The notes under the pieces are model-generated. The model worked only from the letters and a program-made list of their open reading frames with translations. It ran no database searches and was not told where the DNA came from. The position numbers and the translations under genes were made by a program. From Vitellaria paradoxa (lineage: Eukaryota > Streptophyta > Magnoliopsida > Ericales > Sapotaceae): DNA of 64,000 nt. The stretch lies in the NCBI GenBank assembly GCA_019916065.1, contig CM034236.1:12229167-12293166 (forward strand), read 5' to 3'. Below, piece after piece: positions 46,501 to 58,035 of this stretch. Positions within the stretch are counted from its first letter, which is position 1. Each line of letters starts with the position of its first letter.

Positions 46501-49500
46501 TTATCTGAAAAGCATTTTAAGCTCTTCAATTCTAGCCGATCGAACTTCCTCGTCGGTGAGGGCTCCAGCGATCATCCGTTGCTTCCTTGACTGAACTTGT
46601 TGCATCCGTTCCTCCACTGAGTCCTACCCTCAAGAAATATATATTTCATGTTACTTTCGATAGAAAATCAATTACCATACATTTCTTATCAATATGAACT
46701 CAAACAAAATTACAAAGTATCCACTAACAAAATTATAAAGAGTTTATTTCATATATATCTACGATTTTGTTTTTGAACGCCTAAATTCCACAAATTTAGT
46801 AAATGTATACTTAAATTCTTGAGATTTGTATTATACATTCATTTAAATCCCCTTTTGTTAGATTTTTCATCCTAAAAATAACTTTTGATACCCATACATT
46901 TAACACAAAAGTAAAGGATGTCGGAGAATGACACAAGTTCAAATTTGATCACCTCGAAGTACAAATGTCTAATACAATAAAATGCTCTAGCAAAAACAGA
47001 AAACTACTCAGACAATAAAAGTCTAAAATTCCAAGGCAGCTCCGAAAGAGCAAGGGATTAATAACTGACCTTGACAATGAATCTTCTGACAGAAACAGTT
47101 CGTTTTTGGCCAATGCGGTGGATTCGCATTATTGCTTGCTCTTCAACTGCTGGATTCCACCAAGGATCCTGCATATTGAATAAAACAATTTGAACATCAA
47201 CGGGCCAACGGAGCAATGGAATTCAGGTGAATGTAAGGTAAAAAAATAAAATAATAATAGAAACAAAAAATGTAAAAATAGTAGGAGATAGGTGAAATTT
47301 TTAGATAATGGGGTTAAAAAAAAAAAAGTGAAGAGATGGTGTTAAATTTTCAACTTAATGGGGGCAACTGCTCCACGGGGCATGAAAAAAACGAAATGTG
47401 GGTAGAAAAAAATTGATGGAAGCAGAGTAGGACTTTTACCATGAGAAAGACATTAGAAGCAGCCGTCAAGTTTAAGCCCACACCTCCTGCTTTTAATGAC
47501 ATCAAGAGTACCTGAAATTTGAACAAAATTGATCAGAAATATTTGCAGAAACAAAGAAAAACCAGACTTGAAATTTTGCTCAAAATCATTTGAACTGACC
47601 ATTTTCTCCCCGGTCTCGTTGAACTCCTTGAGAACCCTCTCCCTCTGTTTCTGCGCGAGTTTCCCATCAAACCTCAGGAACCCAATTCTCTTCCTCCTCA
47701 GCGTTATCTCCAGCAGATCCAGAAACGAAGTCCACTGGCTAAAAACAATGCTCTTTTCTCCTGAACCCGATTCGCTCATCTTCTCCAGGAAGCCCAAGAG
47801 CTTTGATACCTTGGAAGACTCTTTCCAGTTTTTCTCGACGTCAACCCGGAACTTGCTCTCGGTTGGGCAGGTAATGAGGTCGCTCTTCTTCAGCAGTTGC
47901 CGGCAAATTGGGCAGAGCCCAGCAGATGGGGTCCGCCAGCTCGAGAGAAGGCATTCCCTGCACAGCCTGTGGGCGCAAGGCGTGAGCACCGGATCGTCTG
48001 CCGACTCCAGACATATCGGGCACTCTGTGATCTCTCCCCTCCTTATGCCCTGGACGACTTCTTCGACGTAGGCTCGAGTTGGGGCATTTGGAGTTGTGGA
48101 ATCAGGATTGGCTTCGAGGAACCTTCTTGCAAGCTTGTTCAAGTCTGCATACTCTTGTGAATCCCCTCGGCTGGCGGATTTACAAGCAAGAGATTGTCAT
48201 TGGAGAAGTCCCAAATTGAAATAAGTTCGTTTCAAGCTAGGTTCATGACTTTAATGACCCAAATTTAAGGCGCTCAATTTGAAGCTCATAAGCCAATTTG
48301 ATAAAATAATATATAAATATAATATTTTTGATCAAAATGTCACGATAGTTTAACCAAGCTATTTGTTTTGAATTATTAAATTTTATACCAAGACAACAAT
48401 GTTTTAATCGGTCGAGTTATTTGTGAGCCAACTCGATAACATATAACATATATATAATATTTTTTTACTAAAACCAAAATCATTTTGCTTTAATTGAGCT
48501 ATCTATTTTGAATTATTATACTTGGACTTAGATGATCTTATTTTGATTATTTGAGCTATTTGTGAGCCGACTTCAAGTCCAAATTATCCTTTGTTGTTTC
48601 AAGCTGAACTCAAGCACAATACTAATAGCTCGACTAAGCTCAAGTAAATCAAAACTCAGCTCGGCATGATTCTACCCCCAATCTCAGGTAGAAAAATTTT
48701 TACTAGTCTCACCTCATAACAAGAAATGGGTGGTTGCAGCATTGCCTTAGTCGGAGTAGCAGCTCAAGAATATTTGCATAGTTGTGAAGCACCTTGCCTT
48801 GTGCAACAAACTGGTCAAATTGGACCTGTTTATATTGCAGAAAAAAGATTTCTTCTTAAGTTCCATAATTAACAAATAGAGACCAGCAAGGTCTAGTGTA
48901 AACAAATATATGAAGCATTTAAGCAGTATAATGACAAACATAGTTCCAGTCAGCTTGAAAAATATTCAACATCAGAAGCAAAAGCTATTCTCTAGCCAGG
49001 CAAAAGATTATGTTGAGCAGGAAAAAAAAAGTATGGATTGAGCTTACTTTTGATCTCTTGAAGAGAGCATCATAAAAATCACGTTCAGCTTCTGACTGTT
49101 CACATTCAACGACTTGGATATTGGTTGGTGGAAGAACAAGTATAGGTCTAATTACACATGCATTAAACAACCATTAGCTAACTAAATTGGGATTTTTTTA
49201 AAGGTAATTGCTATTTCATGTGACAATAGTAGTGTTGCAAACTTGCAATAAAAGTGTATTCCTATGATTTATTGCTTTTAAATGATAAGTGTATTCTACG
49301 TCATTCTGGTCAATTTTATTATAAATTTTTTTGGTTGTATAGCATTACACGTAAATAAAATATATAAAAGAAAAAAAAAAAAACGGGGGAGAGGAGGAGT
49401 GAAGGACACGAGAATAACACTCACCTTCCATCTTTATCCTTTGAATCCTTTGTTCTACGCAGCATTAGTGGCCTCAAAATGGCTTTAATCAATTTCAACC

Positions 49501-52500
49501 CTCTCTGGTCACCATTCTCATAGGGTCTTTGAATCAATTTGGACCACCTAAATGGAGGCAAAATCATAATCAAAGAAAATAGAGACCATAATTGAACCAT
49601 CAAATCCATCAAATTAAATTATTTAATTTAAAAATTACACAAAATATTGTATAGTTAACTAACTTTGTTTTCAATATATATAGTTGTGTGGTTCATGAAA
49701 ATCGAAGGCCTCAAGTATACATTGTATATATCTACTTTTATTATCCATACCATGCCCAGTTGCACCATGGCTCAACATGCAAGAAGCACAAGAGGCTATA
49801 AAGGTCTTCCAAATTATTCTGCAGCAATTGACGACAGATCTCATAAATAAATAGAAGGTGGAAATTCCAATTAAACTTTACACAACAAAACATTGCACAC
49901 AAAGATATTTGTAGGTGGTTTAAAGATTGTTCTTGTCAAAATAGCATATTAAATTGTTACGTAAAACGATAAAAATGCACAACAGCATACAAACAATAAT
50001 TTGTTAAAATGAATCTTGGAGTCCCAAAGCTATGATGCAATCACAACAGAAAGTACTTAAGAGAGAACAAGGCCTACCTGAAGAGGTGTACCCGTAAGAC
50101 ACCACCGACAGTGAGAGGACAACATAAAGGCAGCCTGAGCACCTTGAGTCTTTGAGGACTTGATGGTGTGAGCTTCATCTAAAACCACTCTATACCACTG
50201 AATTCTATGGAAAATGCTGTTTTCTCCATCCTGCATGACAATTCAAACAAGAGGTGATTACAATGGCATTGGAAGCAGCAACAATTGTGGCAACTGCCGT
50301 TGGATTAAATTTATTTTGTTTGTAATTCATTGGATTGGAGGGAATAGAGTGTAACTTACACTCTTATAAGATGCGGTTAATACACCATATGTTGTCAAGA
50401 CAACATCATGCTCTCCTATCACCTTGGGATCATCAGTTCTATCCCCCCCATAATGAACAAAAACTGAAATAGTTCCTGGCTTTGAATGCGTTTCAAGCTC
50501 ATCCTGTAAGTGCAATTATGCTAAGATACATCAAATAGGAAAAACAACAGAAGCATAAAGAAGCTTTTATGACAGCTCCTTCTCTTCACATTACTCTAGA
50601 TATAAAGGTACTTACCCTCCACTGGCTTAGCAGGGCCATCGGACAAATAATGAGAGTGCTGCCTTTTACTTTAGGCGAAGATTTATCAGAAACTTCTTTC
50701 TTTTTCTTAATGTATTCAGTTTCAACCGGGGCTTCTGATACTAGTTTTTGGTGATCACAGTTTCCTCTACCTGGTCTTGCAAGTATTAGAGCAATTGTCA
50801 TCACAGTTTTCCCAAGACCCATTGCATCTGCTAAAATCTACAAACATAATTGTAATTGCTTAGAGAAAATAATACCTTCACCCAAAGAACACAAAAAATA
50901 TAATTCTGAAAATGAGACAAGTTGTAAAAAATGTCGCACATCTTTGTTAGATAAGAAACATCAATTACAGGTGAAAAAGAAAAGAAAAGGAAAGGAGAAA
51001 TCCACCCCTCCTCTTGCCATCTCCATTGCAGTTGGAAATTGTGTAGTTGCCTCCCCAGAAAAAATGTTCACATATATTGAAGAAGCCCTTCTGTTAAGAA
51101 ACGCGTCATATCAAGTTGCACATTCATCAGCCATGTGCTTCTATATTCAATCAAAATCTCATTAATGAAAGTTTTTTTTTTCTAATTAAGTTATACTTGA
51201 ACGGAAAATGCATACTCATCGAATATACGGTATTCTGCCCAGCATGGATGAAGAGTTTTTGCTGCTTTCTCAACATCCACCCCTTTCTCAGATTCTGACA
51301 TCCAGTAGAGAGCCTGCTTCTGGTATGGCCTTAAAGAACACAAAAGTGTATCTGGAGGTTCCATTTCCTATATAATTTAAAGAAGGAAGGCTCATAAAAG
51401 AGATAAACAGGCCTCCCTAAACCAAGCTTCACTTTTAGACCCAATAATTAGAAGAAAAACACTCATAGCATGTACCTCCAAGTTATACACATCTGCAGCA
51501 CCAACAAGTTTATTCAAAGATGATTCTGAAATAACTTGCTCATTGTTATTCTGTTCTGGATACTGCTCACAACCCTTTCTCCGTTTTAATATAGGCAACA
51601 CAGACGCAGCTTCATCTGTGTCAACCTTTTTCAATCAAAACAGAAGAATGTCAATGAAACTAATTTTCCACTCTTCAACATTAACATACAAATAGTTTTG
51701 AGTATATATATAATATTAAACTCTTCAATATTTACATCTCAAAGTGAATAAACAAGTCAACACGAGATGACATAATCTAGGAATCCTAGGAAGTTAACAA
51801 GTAAAATGAAAAGTTATATTGAAAATGTAGTAAAGTAAGCATTTTTGGCATAATTTATAACTCATGCAGTGACGGATCTAAGGATTTACTAGTGGGCCCG
51901 CAGTTGTAGGAAGGCAACCTGCCTGCTAACCGAATTGCGTAATTAAAGCAACGCCTTGTTGGTGTAAGATAGGTGTTGGGCCCCCTAGGGTTAGCCAAGT
52001 GGCTCGTGCGTATGCTTTCCACAAAGACTACATGGGCTCAATTCTTAACTTAAGCGGAATGTGCATAAATGGTAGCATACATTTCTTCAATTTATCCATT
52101 AACTACGCAGTTTGATGAGAGTTGCAATAAACCAGTGTGAGTTTCAGCTTACTCAAATATATATATATATATATATATAGGTGTTGGTCTAATTCACCTA
52201 GAAGACTGAGTCAAGCAACCACCATGTATAGAGCACCTTCACTAGTCCAGTATTATAGCTTTTTTTGAACCAACTTCAATTTCAACCCTCATTAAATCCA
52301 GATACCAATCCAATGAGTTCGATGACCTTTTGCTACAACTAGAGTAGAGTTAGGAAGAGATTGATGAATGGGATTGGTCTGAACTTTCACTCGAATGTAA
52401 GACTCCTGTCACCAAATGCAAAATCCAATAAGCAGTGGGGTCGCGATAAGAGTGAAGGCTGACACCAAGACCCTTTTCGAAAGAGGCAAGGCTCCGCTTG

Positions 52501-55500
52501 ATCTTACTCGGGGCCCAAAAAAAAAATAGACCTTTCGATGGGGAGAGGATCCAGAGCGTTGGAATGCTATTTTCGTCTCTGCCTGTTCAAAGAGCGACAA
52601 TCAACGATCTTAAAGAAGCATATTGAATTGATATATGTCACTTTAATAAACTCTATCTGTCCGTTGTATAGTCCACGAATAGCGCTTCTATTCCTTTCTT
52701 TGAATTATTTGAAGTTATGCAAGTGCTATTTGACCGTTCGTTTGCCTCTTCTATAGTGGATTCATTCCAAACTCTCAGAAACCTCTATGCATAGAAGCCA
52801 CTTAGTAAACAGGAAAGCCATTGAACAGAAGGCGTGATCATTAATGAGCAAGGAATAGGCTTTTGTGACAAGGCATGGTATCAAGACTATCTATTTCTTC
52901 AGTGTTGAGGACCCCCTGTCAAATTTCTTATTAAGATCTCGACTTGATCCCATTCGATAAGGGTTTGATTCCTCGATCAACTTGACTCGACGATCAACAA
53001 CTTGACCAAAGTTAAAAATAGAGAATGGTGGCAGATAGTTTACAGTGCTCATTCTATAGATACTGGAAAAGCCAACTCATGTTTCCACTCCATTTTCATC
53101 TTATTCTTAGAGAAAAGAATCCTAATTTTGGAGTTTTCACCCCAACCTAGGTTAGGGAGTCGAGGGGTTACAGGGCTATGCTCGTTCCAAGAGGGAAATG
53201 CCATAATAAAGTAGGGCGATTCTTCTTCCAGTACAATTTCGCTTCCACGTCCAATTCAACATTTAGTTTTTTCTCCGTACACTAGCGCAACTTCCCATTT
53301 GGGTTGGGTTGACCCAGAAGTATGGTAAGAAGGAATGGAACCACTAGATAGTCGTCCGCAGTTCACACTCAGGCAAAGATGACTGACTTTGGAAGCGGAG
53401 CACGAACCAATTTCAGCTATTCCAGGTTCTTTTTTTTCATAGCGAAATCAAGGGCTAATCAAACTTTGGCTCACTTGGAAAGGCATTCTTACTAGCCCAG
53501 GATAGAAGTAGATGTCCAACGCAGGAATTTCAAACTACAGGATTGCTTGCTTTTGGAATCCCAGACATTGAGCACTTTAATTTCCTCATTAGGGCTTAAA
53601 TCTTCTTTCCTGCCCCAAGGTCCAACAGTTGCAAGTAAGCTACTCACTCTCTTTTTCTTCAAATTCGATGTCTACAAGCCACTTGCACTAAACTGACTTA
53701 CTTACCAACTTGACTTGCCTACCAACCAAGACAGGACTAAAACTAGACGTAGGCCCTATAAAAAAGAAGAGATGGTTGTGGTGCGAAGTACTCTTGTGCA
53801 CCTATGTCACTCGACTGGCGCGCAACCCTGCCCCCTTATATTATGGAAGAATTGAGCTTTTATTATTACTTGTATTAGGATTTCACTCCCCACTACTGCT
53901 CTCCACTTTCGTCTTTTCCCCCGTGCATTCGAGCTCACTAAATTGGATTGCTTTCTTCCCATTTCGCATGGCTATAATATAACCAGACTATGAAGTCGCA
54001 GCTTTTAAAGCTAAACCCCCTCCCTCTCCCCCCCCCCCCCCCAAAAAAAAGACTGAGGAAATATCTCAATTCTAGTATAATTTTGACAAGAATTTTGAAT
54101 ACCCATTGAGGCTCCTCCCCTAATTTTTTTTTTTTTAAATCCTAATTTTTCAACTTTGCCCCTCCTCACCCCAAAACATCAAATCCTGGATCCATCCCTA
54201 AACTCGTGTCTACAAGTTTGTCAAGCCATTAAGCAATTAATACCATAACAGTAACAAGAGAAAATGGATAAGAAAATAATAGCTCATACTTGTAGATTTA
54301 GCGACCGTTTTCGAGAATCAAGTTCCTCTGGAGTGAATTCAGCCTGTTTGACAGAATAACAACATTAATATGAATGTTACAAAAACTAAACACAACCATA
54401 AATGTGAAATGCTAGTCCAACATTGGATTTCAAATTTGCTGGAAGGGATAGGTAATGTACCTTCTGAAATGGTTTGGTTTTCAACAACTTGAAAAGAGTA
54501 AGGAGAGGATACGTTGTGGAATCAATGTTTGAGGGAATATCGAGCCTCCATGACGACTTTTCAACATCAGTGAAAACTGAATGATGAATATAAAAGCTGT
54601 AGACTTGAGAAAAACAAGAAATTGAAAAAACAATATATGAAGCCAAATAATAATACAAAAAGTAGTATTATGAATCAATTAAACCTGCTACATCAGACAG
54701 AATTGGATCTGATTCAAACAAAATTGGGATTTTACCTGACATATAACAATATCTCTTGCATCAACTGAAGATTTAATGGTGCAACAACGCATCTACCAAG
54801 AACTTTCACTTTAGAAGAATTCACAAGAGGAACAAGGCATTTTGCCCACTCCATTGGCAGCCTCCCAATCTGATTTGAATTAAGAAATATAAGCATCTAA
54901 TAAAAACTCATATGAAATCAAAATGAAACAATTGTCTATACTTAAGGTAAAAATCACTTACATCCCTCAACTTTAATTATTGATCTTTACGTCTCTTATA
55001 ATTTGGAATAAATTGAAAATTTTTAAAAATCTATCAAACATGATGCTAAATAAGTTTAAAAATTATATTTATATATCCTATACTTTATATTGTCTATATT
55101 TATATCTCTGATTTTATTTAGTTTTTATGAGCATTTTTGTCTTTTCACTTAAAAATTTAATGTTGTTTACAACCTTACTTTTTAACCCAAAGTACAAGCG
55201 ATACAAAGGTAAATTTTTAAAATTCAGAGAGTATAAATTATTTTCAACTCCTCAAATATAAGAGTGAAAATTCAATTATTCAATTAACCCCAAAAAAAAA
55301 TCAATTATTCCAATTAAAATTCATTTGCAAACCCAAAATATTGAAATTATCTAATCTCAATTACTTTAGGGAAATATTGAAGTTGCATAAGAATAATTTC
55401 GGAGATTACCTCCCCCGATCGTTTGGTCGAGAAGCGAACAATCCCAGAAGATGCAGCAGCAGCCTTTGCACTCATCCATGGCGAACTGTATCTACTCCTT

Positions 55501-56264
55501 TTATTATCTGCAGAAGGAAAAGCAAAATGAACGATCTCATTGTTCTCCAATTTCCTTCCCTTGGTAGTGGAAAGCCCTGTAATCGTTGTCCTTCCCACCA
55601 ACAACCAATCTGTTTCTTCAGGAAAATCCCCATCCTCAATCACAACTGTGCTAACTCTCCAATCTTCAACTCTTCCTTTCTTCACATAAGACGGTTTTTG
55701 CAGAGTCTCTCTGATCTCTGCCTTTGATTCTTTAGGCTTCTCGATACCCAAATCGAATTCCTCCTTCATTTTCAGATCCCCCTTCGACGGATAGATTGAC
55801 TCTGCTTCGTCCGATTTGTTTCTACTCTCTTCCTTAATCTGGGTCTTGAATAGATCATCAGCCAAGACTTTCGTATTCGTAGCCTGAAGAAATTCATCAA
55901 ACGACATTTTGGGTTTCGATTTTTGAACCCAATCCAAGCTTTTCTTCTCAAACCCTAAAACAGGCTCTTCTTTCTCTCCGGCAATCGGCTTCGACCAATC
56001 AGCCGATTCAACTTCCTCTGATCCCTCCCCGTTTTCCTGCTTGATCTGAGCAGAAATCCGAGCTCCGGTGCTGGTGACCGTCCGTTTAACAGTCATCGCC
56101 GGAAACAACCCAGGCGTGTCGAGGATAAAATTGATGGCCGCATCGGGGTTGTTGCCACAGTGCGAAAGTGCTCGGAGAATGTCTGGCTCTGAAAGTTCGT
56201 CGCCCAGTACTAATCGAACCATTTTGGCATTCCTATCTTCGCCTCCGATGTCTTTGATCTCCAT
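46501..56264 (-). CDS. RAD5B: RAD5-type SNF2/RING repair protein, RAD5B-like
   Basis: Complete 18-exon gene; splicing gives 1117 aa with GT-AG introns in consistent phase. Exons (5' to 3'): 56264-55410, 54869-54736, 54596-54461, 54343-54290, 51625-51476, 51367-51216, 51090-51006, 50837-50616, 50503-50360, 50230-50078, 49818-49751, 49547-49425, 49147-49048, 48825-48713, 48170-47600, 47511-47440, 47168-47070, 46623-46501. Family members are DNA-dependent ATPases and ubiquitin ligases acting in the nucleus on PCNA and stalled forks. Domains: UBA-like start (about 16-52), HIRAN (about 218-330), SNF2 ATPase with Walker A MGLGKT (528-533) and DEAH (662-665), LTGTP at 689-693, a C3HC4 RING inside the helicase (Cys880 to Cys919), and a helicase C-terminal part with MRIHRIGQ and terminal EELKMLFR. 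The longer N terminus with [10 protein letters not shown] favours RAD5B (SMARCA3L3) over RAD5A, but that paralogue choice is less certain than the family. Intron 4 is inflated to 2.66 kb by a transposon. Confidence 0.93.
48230..48680. repeat. Internally repetitive insert in RAD5B intron 14
   Basis: Within the 542-bp intron 48171-48712, blocks such as TTTTGAATTATTA, ATTTGTGAGCC(A/G)ACT and ATAATATTTTT recur two or three times. Several AGCTCGAC-like and CAAGCTCA words also occur, as in some plant transposon termini. It is probably a short, old repeat insertion. It does not disturb the splice sites. Confidence 0.45.
51985..52060 (+). mobile_element. tRNA-like SINE head remnant
   Basis: TAGCCAAGTGG at 51992 fits a pol III box A, and GGGCTCAATTC at 52034 fits a box B, at SINE-like spacing. 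Between them is CTCGTGCGTATGCTTTCC, reminiscent of tRNA-derived plant SINEs. It differs from the three SINE copies elsewhere in the window. It could also be a degraded tRNA gene. Confidence 0.35.
52190..54010. other. Mitochondrial-like DNA inside the hAT element (putative NUMT)
   Basis: About 1.8 kb of distinctly GC-richer sequence with few long A/T runs. Its word use is typical of plant mitochondrial intergenic DNA (for example GAAAGAGGCAAGGCTCCGC, GGGGAGAGGATCC, GGTTAGGGAGTCGAGGGG, GGAAGCGGAGCACGAACC). Open frames of 60-90 codons occur on the + strand (52538-52756, 53002-53214 and 53710-53982), like the small unidentified ORFs of plant mitochondria. I recognised no standard mitochondrial gene, so the origin is inferred from composition. 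Confidence 0.5.
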
Positions 56265-56343
56265 ATCGAATCGAACAGAGATTATAGCAGACCCAGAAAA
56301 GGGTTGAAAAGAGAATTGAATTCACAGGTTGAGGGATGGAAAA

Positions 56344-56384
56344 GGCGACGATGGAGAGAGAGGGAGAGAGAGAGCGAGAGAGTT
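56344..56384. repeat. GA/CT-rich leader of RAD5B
   Basis: A purine-rich stretch (CT-rich in the sense of the gene) 80-120 bp upstream of the ATG, probably within the 5' UTR. It is made of imperfect GAGAGA and GGGAGAGA repeats. Confidence 0.7.
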
Positions 56385-56424
56385 AATTAACAGGGATAGG
56401 TGTTTTTAATAGCCGTTTAAACCT

Positions 56425-56433
56425 GGCGCGAAA
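56425..56433 (-). promoter_or_regulatory. E2F-binding site of RAD5B promoter
   Basis: On the minus (gene) strand the sequence is TTTCGCGCC, a perfect match to the E2F consensus TTTSSCGC, 161 bp upstream of the start codon and just upstream of the CT-rich leader. E2F sites are known in plant replication and DNA-repair gene promoters and would give S-phase expression, which suits a post-replication repair protein. Confidence 0.65.
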
Positions 56434-57570
56434 TGTTTAACAAAATTCATCTTCGCGGTCTTTTCACACAGTCAATGGCATTTTTTTACCGCTTTGGCCC
56501 GAAGGTAAAAAAAAAAAAAAAGAAGTCCGAGACTTCCTCCCGAAACGGCGCCGTATAGTGATCTTTTTATTTTTATTCTTTCTCTTTCTTTTATAGACGT
56601 GAAATAATTTACAAGGCATCCCCAACGTGATTGGAATGTGAGTTGTTAGAATGGATTTAATTACAACGCTACCCCATAAATTATTATTTATTATCACACT
56701 AAACATACTTAATTTTAAATATTACAATGATAAATTACACCGACATTCTTTAAATTATGATCTAATATCACTTTATATTTTTTTTAATGATACAATATAC
56801 TAATTATACCTTTCCATTAACTATATTTTAACTAAAAGAATTAATGGAATTTTATTTATATAACTTGCATATATAAATAATAAATTTTATAATTAAATAA
56901 ATAACTCATTTTAAATTTTATGAAACTCCACAAAATGTGATAAATTTGTATAAATTTAAATTTTCTACTCAATATGAATTACGAAGTTATAATTTTTATA
57001 AATTTATATTAATTTTTATAACTTCAAACACTTCAAAGTCACACTTAAACAAAAGAAAGTAAAACTATTTTTTTGGTCCTATTTTTGGTCCTACAGACAG
57101 TGATAGATTTTTCTCTTTAACTGCCTCGACATAATGGAGTGCTTTCATTTGTATTTCATCAAATTTGGGCTTAATGAGGCTTTAAATATCGTATCTCGAG
57201 AATGCGTCAAAATACACTTTTACATGACTTTTTAAATTTAAAGTTACATTCTTATATTACGTTTTTAATGGCTAGAATAATAAAGAGTCAAAAGTCTCTA
57301 CAAATTAAACTTTTCTCACCTCAAACTACAAAAAATTTCTATAAAATATTTATCAATCTTTATAAACCTATATAAATTTTTATAGTCAAAATCTCTTCAA
57401 ACGAATTTTTACTATTCATCTATTTTTATGGTCTGTCGACTATACTCCAAGCGCTAAAAGTAATTTAAACTACATTTTATCTCAATTTTTATAATTCTAA
57501 ACTTTTGACATTTAAATTCTACAATAATAATAGTAGAACAAAAAAAAAAAAATCAAAAAATAGGAACTTG
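56434..57570. other. Intergenic upstream of RAD5B
   Basis: The first 150 bp are GC-richer and include the 10-bp palindrome ACGGCGCCGT (56545-56554), which may still be promoter. Beyond about 56,580 the DNA is AT-rich with no gene. Confidence 0.5.
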
Positions 57571-57834
57571 GTGCGTGTTTAAAGTGCCAAAATTGGCAAA
57601 AAAAAAACTCTATCCTTCTCAACACAAAAAATTTCTCACTCTTTCCAATTCTTCTAATTTTCTCTAATTTTTACAACTTTTTCTAACTTTAATCAACTTT
57701 ATTTGATTTTTCTCCAACTTTAATTAACTTCCACTAAATTTTTTATACTTTTTGACAAATATACCAAACAACCACTAATATAAAATTTACCTATTTTTTA
57801 TTTTTTGTCAAAATTTTGCATTCCAAACAAGCAC
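57571..57834. mobile_element. MITE, family shared with 9948-10192
   Basis: Left end GTGCGTGTTTAAAGTGCC and right end, read inward, AAGTGCTTGTTTGGAATGC. The interior has TTCTCTAATTTTTACAACTT and CTAACTTTAATCAACTT-like words shared with the element at 9948-10192. Confidence 0.6.
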
Positions 57835-57888
57835 TTACTGTGGTACTAAAACATAGCATTTGGACGAAAATTATTATAATAATATTAA

Positions 57889-58035
57889 AGATCCATTTGT
57901 CGCGAGTAAAACACTGAAAAACTCTAAAAATCTTTGAAAATCTCTAAAAGTTATTTACTTTTTATTTCACTGTATGAATTATGAACTTACAAATTATTTT
58001 AAATTATTTCACTTTTTGTTACTCCAAACGTCCTC
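57889..58035. mobile_element. 147-bp MITE
   Basis: Left end AGATCCATTTGTCGCGAGTA and right end, read inward, AGAGGACGTTTGGAGTAACA are imperfect inverted repeats with TAA/AAA flanks. Non-coding. Confidence 0.6.

Larger units (their letters stand above)
51867..54200. mobile_element. hAT-like (Tip100-type ends) insertion in RAD5B intron 4
   Basis: A 2334-bp insertion bounded by an 8-bp duplication with one mismatch: AACTCATG (51859-51866) and AACTCGTG (54201-54208). Ends are inverted repeats, CAGTGACGGATCTAAGGATT on the left and TAGGGATGGATCCAGGATTT read inward from the right. CAGNGGCGGA-type termini are characteristic of Tip100-group hAT elements. No transposase is present. Without it the intron would be about 320 bp. 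Inside are a tRNA-like SINE remnant near the left end and a long stretch of mitochondrial-looking DNA. Confidence 0.8.

Noticed and set aside
47529..48071. 180-codon frame on the + strand
   Set aside because: It is the antisense of the RAD5B RING/helicase exon.
52538..53982. Three open frames of 60-90 codons as genes of the intron insert
   Set aside because: No recognisable product or promoter; they resemble chance frames in mitochondrial-like DNA.
55341..55727. 128-codon frame on the + strand
   Set aside because: Antisense of the first RAD5B exon.
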